DNA from: Oricola thermophila
GTDB lineage: Bacteria > Pseudomonadota > Alphaproteobacteria > Rhizobiales > Rhizobiaceae
Assembly (NCBI RefSeq): GCF_013358405.1
Contig: NZ_CP054836.1
Location: 806,001-870,000 of the forward strand
Direction: 5' to 3'
DNA length: 64,000 nucleotides
In this document: piece by piece, positions 58,241-64,000 of the stretch
Layout: each line of letters starts with the position of its first letter
Numbering within the stretch: position 1 is the first letter of the stretch
Made by a program: the position numbers and the translations under genes
The notes under the pieces: generated by a model
What the model was told of the DNA's origin: nothing
Seen by the model: the letters and a program-made list of their open reading frames with translations, nothing else
Databases searched by the model: none

Positions 58241-58571
58241 TCGGGTTCATAAAAAGCGACTCGGCCCGACCGGTCAAGGGCTGGGATTCGATAAATGCAC
58301 GAACGCAAGATGTTGTGTACGGACATGTGAAAGGCGGGGATAACACCACAATGCACCTTTGCCCTGAAAACGGGCTTGCGAGGTGCCGAAAAATGAGGCA
58401 AGGCGCCGCCCGGGAATGTTCGGCCGGGACAGAATTTCCTGTGGCCGGACGCGGCGCAGGCCGGCTGGCAGGCGGGACGGGCACCGGAGCGTGGCCGCAT
58501 TCCCGGCGCATGGGGGCCGGGCTTTCCTTTTGGTCCGGAATCAGGGCAGGCTCGCCGCGGGAGAGTTCAAA

Positions 58572-59150
58572 ATGCGATCATCCGTTCTCGGGCCGGCCCT
58601 CGCCGCCCTTCTGCTGGCCGCCAGTCCGGCTGCCGCCGGCGGGGAGCACGTTCCGGCCGTGACGGACTATGCCGATGCCGTCATCAGGCCGTGGATCGAC
58701 GATCCGGCGATCGTGGCGGCCGTGAAGGCTCAGAACGAGGCGACCGGCCGGCTGACGCAGGAGGAAATCGAGGCGCTCGACATGCAGTGGCGCCTGGGCG
58801 TGGCCGGCGGCGACCGGTCGATGATCGACGAGGCGCTGTCCAGCGAACTGTCCGTCCTCCTGCGCCAAAGGCAGGCCGAGGCCCGCGGCGTCATCACGGA
58901 GATTTTCGTCACAGACGCAAAGGGACTCAATGTCGGCCAGAGCGTGGTGACATCGGATTACTGGCAGGGCGACGAGGCCAAGTGGCAGATGACCTACGGC
59001 ACGGGCGACGCCGACGCGGTCTTCGTCGACAATGCGCGGAAGGACGAGTCGACCGGGATGCTCCAGGCACAGGTTTCCATGACGATCGCCGACGAGAAGG
59101 GCGAGCCGATCGGCGCGATCACCGTCGGCATCGATCTCGATGCGCTTTAG
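58572..59150 (+). CDS. Exported PDC/Cache-like sensor domain protein
   Basis: A 192-residue periplasmic protein. The signal peptide RSSVLGPALAALLLAASPAA is followed by a mature domain with FVTDAKGLNVGQSVVTSDYW, ADAVFVDNARKDEST and a closing strand EPIGAITVGIDLDAL, the pattern of a PDC (Cache) extracellular sensor. It lacks any transmembrane or output domain after the sensor. ATG 58572 has GAGAG upstream; the long open frame to 58383 is not coding. It may act as a soluble ligand-binding partner; this is a guess. Confidence 0.75.
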   Translation: MRSSVLGPALAALLLAASPAAAGGEHVPAVTDYADAVIRPWIDDPAIVAAVKAQNEATGRLTQEEIEALDMQWRLGVAGGDRSMIDEALSSELSVLLRQRQAEARGVITEIFVTDAKGLNVGQSVVTSDYWQGDEAKWQMTYGTGDADAVFVDNARKDESTGMLQAQVSMTIADEKGEPIGAITVGIDLDAL

Positions 59151-59180
59151 GGCCGCCGCAGAGCTGCGGGGGCAGGGGCG

Positions 59181-59678
59181 TCAGCCCTTGTGGCCCTCGG
59201 CGATCGGCTCCTGGTAGGTGAAGCCGAGATCCCACGGGAAATAGATCCAGGTATCCTGGCTGACCTCGGTGACGAAGGTGTCGACCAGCGGCCGGCCCTT
59301 GGGCTTGGCGTAGACGGTGGCGAAATGGGCCTTGGGCAGCATGGCGCGCACGAGGCCGGCCGTCTTGCCGGTATCTGTCAGGTCGTCGACGATCAGTATG
59401 CCCTCGCCGTCATCGGCGAGCAGCGCGGAATCGACTTCCTTGAGAACCTGAATGTCTCCCTGCGTCGTGTAGTCGTGGTAGCTGGCGACGCAGACCGTCT
59501 CGACGACACGGATGCCAAGCTCGCGGGAAATGATGGCGGCCGGCACGAGGCCGCCGCGGGTGATGCAGACAATCGCCTTCCAGCCATTGCCGACGCCGGC
59601 GATGCGCCATGCCAGCGCGCGGGCGTCGCGGTGGAACTGGTCCCAGGAAACGGGGAAGGCTTTTTCGGGTAGGGACAT
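59181..59678 (-). CDS. gpt: Xanthine phosphoribosyltransferase
   Basis: Salvages xanthine (and guanine) to the nucleotide. The 165-residue protein has the PRPP loop [35 protein letters not shown] near the N-terminus, and YFPWDLGF at the end, as in Gpt. Start ATG 59678. It is convergent with the PDC-sensor gene. Confidence 0.94.
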   Translation of the reverse strand: MSLPEKAFPVSWDQFHRDARALAWRIAGVGNGWKAIVCITRGGLVPAAIISRELGIRVVETVCVASYHDYTTQGDIQVLKEVDSALLADDGEGILIVDDLTDTGKTAGLVRAMLPKAHFATVYAKPKGRPLVDTFVTEVSQDTWIYFPWDLGFTYQEPIAEGHKG

Positions 59679-59797
59679 TGCGGAATTCCGGCTTCTCGCG
59701 TGGAAAGGAAAGGACGCACATAGCCGGAATGGCCCGGTCCAGCAAGGCAGGCCGGGCTTTCCGCCGGCCAGGAAGCTGTGGGTATCGCCGCGGCGTG

Positions 59798-60559
59798 TCA
59801 GGCGGCCAGAGAGGAAACCATGGCCGCGACCGCCGCCTCGGCCTCGCCGAGACGCCGTTCCTCGGCGCCGCGCAGCACGATCTCCGTCCAGAACCTTCCC
59901 GCATCGTATTTCGGGTAGGAACCGATGGCGATGTCGGGAAACGCGTCCTGGATCTTCGCCAGCGGCTCGCCGATCACGCCCTCGCCGAAGGGGCAGTCGA
60001 CCGAGCGCGAAAGCAGCACGCGGCCGGTGCGCAGCGTCGGCACGACGTTGTCGAGCATGGCCTGGAACACCGCCGGCACGCCGGCCATGACATGGACATT
60101 GCCGATGAGGAAGCCCGGCGCCCTGGAGATCGGGTTGTCGATATGCGCCGCGCCCTCCGGCATCCGTGCCATGCGCTTGCGCGCCTCGGTGAACTCGAGG
60201 CCGCGGTCGGCGTAGTAGTCGCCGAGCAGCTTCAGTGCCTGTGGATCGTGGTCGCAGGGCAGGCCGAAGGCCTTGGCAATGGCGTCGGCGGTAATGTCGT
60301 CATGGGTGGGACCGATGCCGCCCGAGGTGAAGACATAGGTATATCGCGCGCGCAGGGCGTTGACGGCCTCGATGATCGCCGCCTCGTCGTCGCCGACAAT
60401 GCGCACCTCGCGCAGGTCGATGCCGATGGCAGTCAGCACGGCGGCAAGATGGCCGGCATTCTTCTCGCGGATGCGGCCCGAGAGAATCTCGTCGCCAATG
60501 ACCAGGGCGCCGGCGGTCACCACCTCGCTTTCGGTCGGGTCGGAATTCTTTTCCGGCAT
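59798..60559 (-). CDS. CinA-N / MoaB-type molybdopterin-binding-domain protein
   Basis: A 253-residue single-domain protein with the MoaB/MogA-like fold: [20 protein letters not shown] and [19 protein letters not shown]. These are the competence-damage-inducible CinA N-terminal motifs; in full CinA a deamidase domain follows, which is absent here. It may recycle pyridine nucleotides or bind a pterin; the biochemical role of short versions is unclear. Confidence 0.88.
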   Translation of the reverse strand: MPEKNSDPTESEVVTAGALVIGDEILSGRIREKNAGHLAAVLTAIGIDLREVRIVGDDEAAIIEAVNALRARYTYVFTSGGIGPTHDDITADAIAKAFGLPCDHDPQALKLLGDYYADRGLEFTEARKRMARMPEGAAHIDNPISRAPGFLIGNVHVMAGVPAVFQAMLDNVVPTLRTGRVLLSRSVDCPFGEGVIGEPLAKIQDAFPDIAIGSYPKYDAGRFWTEIVLRGAEERRLGEAEAAVAAMVSSLAA

Positions 60560-60688
60560 GCGTCCACGCTCCGTTACGTCGCCTATTCATATTCCGCCGG
60601 GCGGGGGATGTGAAGCGGTCCGGCGCCGCGCGTGCAGCGCGCGGGCGCTTGATCGCGCGCGGCCGTTCGGCTAGCGGTGGGCCGGGCA

Positions 60689-60774
60689 GCCCCCTTGGCG
60701 GAACTGGTAGACGCAAGGGACTTAAAATCCCTCGACCTTCGGTCGTGCCGGTTCGAGTCCGGCAGGGGGCACCA
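60689..60774 (+). tRNA. tRNA-Leu (anticodon TAA)
   Basis: Acceptor GCCCCCT pairs with AGGGGGC. The anticodon stem AGGGA/TCCCT encloses CTTAAAA, giving anticodon TAA (UAA). A long variable arm (CGACCTTCGGTCG) marks a class II tRNA. The T arm is CCGG-TTCGAGT-CCGG, and CCA is encoded. Length is 86 nt. Confidence 0.96.
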
Positions 60775-60812
60775 GTCGCCGGCGTCCGGCGTCCGGCAGG
60801 CCCCGGAGTGTC

Positions 60813-61868
60813 TCACGAAATCGGCTGCAAATAGGACAGGTGATCGGGCTCGAAGCCGGTTGCGACCGCCTCGACACGGGAAACGGCGCGGTCGAGAGAC
60901 ATGCGCAGGTGATTCTCCAGCGCATCCGCCGCGCCCGCGACATCCCCGGCCACCAGCCGGTCTAGAATGTCCGCGTGTTCGGGCAGGAACGGTTCGGGCA
61001 GGAACATGCGTTTCGTCCAGCGGTACAGGAACTTGTGCGCGATCAGCAGCGATTGGGGCAGGGTGATTGCCTGCATGAGCGCGCGGTTGCTGCAATGGCG
61101 CAGCAGGCGGATGTGGAGGTCCTCCTCCAGCATGTCGAGCACGGCCCCGTCCACGGCCGCGGGATCGTCCATCGCCTCGGTGAGGCGTCGCCGCATCTGT
61201 GCAAGCAGGGCCGGAGGGATGCGCGACGCGGCCTTGGTCAGGGCGAGCGGCTCCAGGGTCCATCGCAGTTCGTAGAGTTCCGCGACGTAGCCCGGCGTCA
61301 ATTCCGGGGCGAACCAGTGCGACCGCTCGTCCTTCTGCACCACGCCGCGCTGCTGCAACCGGCCAAGCACATCGCGCGACACCGTGCGGCTGACGCCGTA
61401 GTGGCGGGCCAGATCGGCCTCCCTGATCCGCCAGCTGCCGAAGGGAATGCGGGCGACGATCTCGCTCTCGATCTCGCCATAGATCTGTTCCCAGCTCGGG
61501 GCGCTGGTGAGCGTCGTTTCGTCCAGCCGGGCGAGGTCGGCCGCGGCGACGGCGGCTTTTTCCACGGCATCGGCGCGCACCCTGTATCCGCGGCCGGCGA
61601 GCTTGGCGACGAGACCGTGTTTTTCCAGCAGCGCGAGCGCGTGGCGCGCCGGCGCACGGCTGATTCCGAACTGCGACGCGATCTGCGATTCCTGCAGGCG
61701 CGCCCCGGCGGCGATCTCTCCGCCCTGGATGCGGGCGGCGAGGATGCCGAAGGCCTTGCGATAGAGCGGAACGGCCCGCCCCGGTGCGCCGGACTGCGCG
61801 GCCTCGCTCGATTTCCGCGATGCCGCCGGATTTTCCACCGCTTTCCTGCCCTGTCCGGTCAGTTCCAT
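60813..61868 (-). CDS. GntR/FCD-type regulator with two winged helices
   Basis: A 351-residue regulator. A first wHTH (about residues 45-110) has ARLQESQIASQFGISRAPAR, then a second wHTH (about 130-190) has IREADLARHYGVSRTVSRDV, and a C-terminal all-helical FCD domain (about 200-335) has LYELRWTLEPLAL. Normal FCD proteins have one wHTH. ATG 61868 has AAGGTGAG just upstream. It is 7 bp after the SDR gene, so the two are co-transcribed, and it should regulate the divergent operon. Confidence 0.88.
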   Translation of the reverse strand: MELTGQGRKAVENPAASRKSSEAAQSGAPGRAVPLYRKAFGILAARIQGGEIAAGARLQESQIASQFGISRAPARHALALLEKHGLVAKLAGRGYRVRADAVEKAAVAAADLARLDETTLTSAPSWEQIYGEIESEIVARIPFGSWRIREADLARHYGVSRTVSRDVLGRLQQRGVVQKDERSHWFAPELTPGYVAELYELRWTLEPLALTKAASRIPPALLAQMRRRLTEAMDDPAAVDGAVLDMLEEDLHIRLLRHCSNRALMQAITLPQSLLIAHKFLYRWTKRMFLPEPFLPEHADILDRLVAGDVAGAADALENHLRMSLDRAVSRVEAVATGFEPDHLSYLQPIS

Positions 61869-61875
61869 CTCACCT

Positions 61876-62646
61876 TCATATGCCGGATGCCAAGTATCCG
61901 CCGTCCACATTCACAACCGAACCGGTCACGAAGCCCGAAGCGGGGGATGCGAGGAAAATAGCCGCGCCGACCAGTTCGTGCAATTCGCCCATTCTTTCCA
62001 TCGCGGCACGCCGGCGGGCCTCCTCCTTGCGCTGCGGCGACATCCGCTCGCGGTTCAGGTCGGTCAGGAAGAAGCCCGGGGCGATCGCATTGACGCGCAC
62101 ATTCCTGGAACCCCACTCGGCGGCCAGGCTCTTCGTCACGCCGACGACGCCCCACTTGCTCGCGCTGTAGGCCGCGGCAAGCGCCCAGCCGTTATGGGCG
62201 GCAAGCGAAGCGATGTTGACGATGCTGCCGCCGCCCGCGGCAATCATGCCGGCACCGAAGACGGTGCAGGCGAAGAACGTGCTCTTCAGGTTGGTGTCGG
62301 CGATGGCATCGTATTCCGCCTCGGTCAGTTCGAGCGCCGGCTTGATCGCCGTGGTGCCCTGGCAATTGACGAGAATGTCCAACCGGCGGTGGTCGGCGAG
62401 AACCTCGTCGCGCAGACGCCGCAACTCCGCCGGCGACCGGGCGTCCACCTGGTAGCCGACCTTGTCGGGCGCGTCCGGGTAGAGGAACGTCGCGGTCTCG
62501 GCGAGCTTTTCGCGAGAGCGTCCCGCGACCAGTACATCCGCACCGGCGTCGCGAAAGCCGCGGGCCAGCTCGCGGCCGATCCCGCCGGTGCCCCCGATGA
62601 CGAGCGCCGTCTTTCCTTCCAGTTCGTACATGCCGGTATCCCTCAT
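61876..62646 (-). CDS. Short-chain dehydrogenase/reductase (catabolic, likely sugar)
   Basis: A 256-residue classical SDR: ALVIGGTGGIGRELARGF (TGxxxGIG), ILVNCQGT, SIVNIASLAAH and the Tyr/Lys pair in YSASKWGVVG, then NVRVNAIAPGFF. Its substrate is not evident; its place with a GntR regulator and another SDR suggests a sugar or sugar-acid pathway. ATG 62646 has GGGAGA upstream; ATG 62631 is possible. Confidence 0.9.
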   Translation of the reverse strand: MRDTGMYELEGKTALVIGGTGGIGRELARGFRDAGADVLVAGRSREKLAETATFLYPDAPDKVGYQVDARSPAELRRLRDEVLADHRRLDILVNCQGTTAIKPALELTEAEYDAIADTNLKSTFFACTVFGAGMIAAGGGSIVNIASLAAHNGWALAAAYSASKWGVVGVTKSLAAEWGSRNVRVNAIAPGFFLTDLNRERMSPQRKEEARRRAAMERMGELHELVGAAIFLASPASGFVTGSVVNVDGGYLASGI

Positions 62647-62692
62647 CTCGGTCTCCCTGCGTTTCGCGGCGGCCGTTGCCGCCATTGCCATC

Positions 62693-62735
62693 TTGCCAAT
62701 CATCCCATCTTTGGATAATGTACACAATAGACATT
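62693..62735 (+). promoter_or_regulatory. Candidate promoter and operator of the divergent catabolic cluster
   Basis: TTGCCA (62693-62698) and GATAAT (62714-62719), 15 bp apart, resemble a sigma-70 promoter for the gene at 62778. The -10 overlaps AATGT (62717-62721) paired with ACATT (62731-62735), containing TGTACA, a common core of GntR/FCD operators. The GntR gene is in the cluster. Confidence 0.45.
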
Positions 62736-62777
62736 AAAATGATCGCATGCGGTTTGACCAAGGGAGGAGGTCGGGCT

Positions 62778-63521
62778 TTGGCTGGACGGTTGCAGGGAAA
62801 GCGCGCATTCGTAACCGGGGCGGGGCAGGGGATCGGCCGCGAAACGGCGCTGGCCTTCGCCGCGGAAGGGGCGGAGGTCGTCGCGGCAAGCCGGACACTC
62901 GAGAAGATGGCCGATCTGCCGCGCATGCATGGCTCGATCGCGCCTGTCGTGCTCGACGTTGCCGACCGCGATGCGCTGGCAGCGGCGCTCGCGGAGGCGG
63001 GCCGCATCGACATTCTCTTCAATTGCGCGGGCTGGGTGCATGACGGCACGATCACCGAATGCTCCGACGAGGACTGGCAGCGCGGGCTGGACGTGAACGT
63101 CACCGCCGCCTTCCGGGCCATTCGCGCGGTGCTGCCGCAGATGACCGAGCGCGGCAGCGGCTCCATCATCAACGTCGCCTCGGTCGCCTCCAGCATTACC
63201 GGCGTGGCGCGCCGGGCGGCATATGGCGCCAGCAAGGCCGCGTTGATAGGGCTGACCAAGGGCGTGGCGCGGGAAGTGATCGCCACCGGCGTACGCTGCA
63301 ACGCGCTGTGCCCGGGCACGACCGAATCGCCCTCGCTGGTCGAGCGCATGAAGGCGACCGGCGACGAGGAGGCCGCGCGCCGCGAGTTCATCTCCCGCCA
63401 GCCGATGGGGCGCCTGGGGCGGGCCGAGGAAATGGCCGCGGCGGCGGTCTTTCTCGCCAGCGACGAATCCGCATTCATGACCGGCCAGCTGGTCATCATG
63501 GACGGAGGTCAGACGCTCTGA
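62778..63521 (+). CDS. SDR dehydrogenase, DHRS6/2-keto-3-deoxy-L-fuconate dehydrogenase-like
   Basis: A 247-residue classical SDR. GAGQGIGRETALAF is the NAD loop, DILFNCAGWVHDGT and VASVASSITGVARRAAYGAS hold the catalytic Ser and Tyr/Lys, and the tail PSLVERMKATG and SDESAFMTGQLVIMDGG resembles DHRS6/BDH2 closely. Bacterial relatives oxidise 2-keto-3-deoxy-L-fuconate in L-fucose breakdown. The start is TTG 62778, fixed by AGGAGG seven bases upstream and by the SDR N-terminus; ATG 62739 has no ribosome binding site. The next gene starts 1 bp after its stop. Confidence 0.88.
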   Translation: MAGRLQGKRAFVTGAGQGIGRETALAFAAEGAEVVAASRTLEKMADLPRMHGSIAPVVLDVADRDALAAALAEAGRIDILFNCAGWVHDGTITECSDEDWQRGLDVNVTAAFRAIRAVLPQMTERGSGSIINVASVASSITGVARRAAYGASKAALIGLTKGVAREVIATGVRCNALCPGTTESPSLVERMKATGDEEAARREFISRQPMGRLGRAEEMAAAAVFLASDESAFMTGQLVIMDGGQTL

Positions 63522-63522
63522 C

Positions 63523-64000
63523 ATGACGCAGCCGAGGAAAAGCCGTCCGACCCCGCCGCGTGCGCAGGTCCGCGCGCTCGAGGGCTTCTGCCACGCCGTG
63601 CTGCTGGCCGCCGGCGCCGACGAGGCAACGGCCGATGCGGCAGTCTCTGCCATGATGCACGGCTCGCGTCTCGGCGTCGACAGTCACGGGGTGCGCCTGC
63701 TCGACCACTACGTCCGCGCGCTGCGCGGCGGGCGGATAGCGGCGGCGCCGAAGCTTCGCCTGGTCTCGGAAACGGGCGCGACGGCATCGCTGGATGCCGG
63801 CCACGCCCACGGCGCGCTTGCCGCATACACGGCCATGGATCACGCGCTGCGGCTGGCCGACCAGTTCGGCATCGGTGCCGTGGCAATCCGCAACACGTCC
63901 CATTTCGGGCCGGCCGGCGCCTACGCGATCAGGGCCGCCGAACGCGGCTGCATGGGCCTTGCGGTCTGCAATTCGGACAGTTTCGTGCGGCTGCACGACG
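63523..64000 (+). CDS. Ldh2/malate dehydrogenase-family oxidoreductase (3' end cut by window edge)
   Basis: The frame begins ATG 63523 one base after the SDR stop and stays open to the edge; about 159 of roughly 340 residues are visible. It has the family motifs SRLGVDSHGVRLL and NTSHFGPAGAYAI (catalytic His region), as in YiaK/YlbC-type NAD(P)-dependent dehydrogenases acting on 2-oxoacids, malate, ureidoglycolate or sulpholactate. The substrate is unknown; with the SDR genes it may act on a sugar-derived oxoacid. Confidence 0.9.
   Translation, partial: MTQPRKSRPTPPRAQVRALEGFCHAVLLAAGADEATADAAVSAMMHGSRLGVDSHGVRLLDHYVRALRGGRIAAAPKLRLVSETGATASLDAGHAHGALAAYTAMDHALRLADQFGIGAVAIRNTSHFGPAGAYAIRAAERGCMGLAVCNSDSFVRLHD

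Larger units (their letters stand above)
57811..58571. other. Long intergenic region upstream of nrdJ and the PDC-sensor gene
   Basis: Some 760 bp with no convincing gene; it is the longest gap in the window. It holds the nrdJ promoter region, including three NrdR-box-like sites (57829-57844, 58025-58040, 58056-58071), and an inverted repeat at 58225-58240. The 5' leader of nrdJ is probably 200 nt or more. I see no cobalamin riboswitch (no B12-box GCCACTG on the nrdJ sense strand). Confidence 0.5.

Noticed and set aside
58117..58500. Possible gene in the nrdJ/PDC-sensor gap
   Set aside because: Composition is Arg/Pro/Cys noise, with no ribosome binding site or known motif.
60689..60774. tRNA-Leu as an attachment site for an integrated element
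   Set aside because: No integrase, no repeated tRNA 3' end and no composition change next to it.

Overview
The window is a high-GC stretch of chromosome from an alphaproteobacterium, most likely a member of the Hyphomicrobiales (Rhizobiales). The evidence is the gene content: a CckA-type cell-cycle hybrid kinase, a very large coiled-coil membrane protein resembling the rhizobial growth-pole ring protein (GPR/RgsE), a one-cysteine DksA, a DUF2865 protein, a malic enzyme fused to a phosphotransacetylase-like domain, a B12-dependent ribonucleotide reductase, and several small DUF3563/DUF1127-style proteins. No genus is claimed. Almost everything is ordinary, densely packed chromosome. There is no rRNA operon, CRISPR array, insertion sequence or prophage.

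Layout. 0-9 kb: a Bcr/CflA efflux pump (cut by the window edge), a 41-codon small gene, moaA, a DUF971/PPOX pair, an L,D-transpeptidase, class I fumarase, tRNA-Val(CAC), gph, rpiA and a DUF2059 protein. 9-17 kb: glutathione reductase, a gamma-glutamylcyclotransferase-like protein, class II DAHP synthase, a GFA-family protein, a LigB/DODA-type dioxygenase, acylphosphatase, rpsU (TTG start) and nadE. 16.7-20 kb: two paralogous MFS transporters flanking an inverted VIT1/CCC1-family gene. 20-27 kb: gltX, a DUF2865 protein that overlaps it tail to tail, maeB, an atypical SDR and a dipeptide/amino-acid epimerase. 27-31 kb: a four-gene Mla/MCE-type lipid transport operon (permease, ATPase, MCE protein, lipoprotein). 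31-35 kb: the 1449-codon coiled-coil protein. 35-42 kb: an Hpt protein, ferredoxin, folP-folB-folK, a secreted protein, ycjF-ycjX and a SixA-type phosphatase. 42-48 kb: dksA, a FliO-like gene, cckA and then four tiny genes. 48-52.8 kb: a PPP-family phosphatase, GNAT, an unknown Pro-rich protein, VOC, DMT transporter and nitroreductase. 52.8-53.9 kb: one AT-rich, foreign-looking gene. 54-58 kb: nrdJ with its long leader. 58.5-60.8 kb: a secreted sensor-like domain, gpt, a CinA-N-like protein and tRNA-Leu(UAA). 60.8-64 kb: a divergent catabolic cluster with a GntR/FCD regulator, two SDRs and an Ldh2-family dehydrogenase (cut by the window edge).

Things that stand out. The nrdJ upstream region carries two NrdR-box-like 16-mers starting 31 bp apart and a third just in front of the start codon. 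The AT-rich gene at 52.8-53.9 kb ends in an R-N-x4-H-G motif reminiscent of HEPN/Abi-type RNases, so it is the best candidate for an undescribed defence gene, although it stands alone. The two smallest proteins next to cckA appear to be paralogues of each other. The GPR-like protein is the most interesting cell-biology gene. I found no multi-gene system that I can defend as new.
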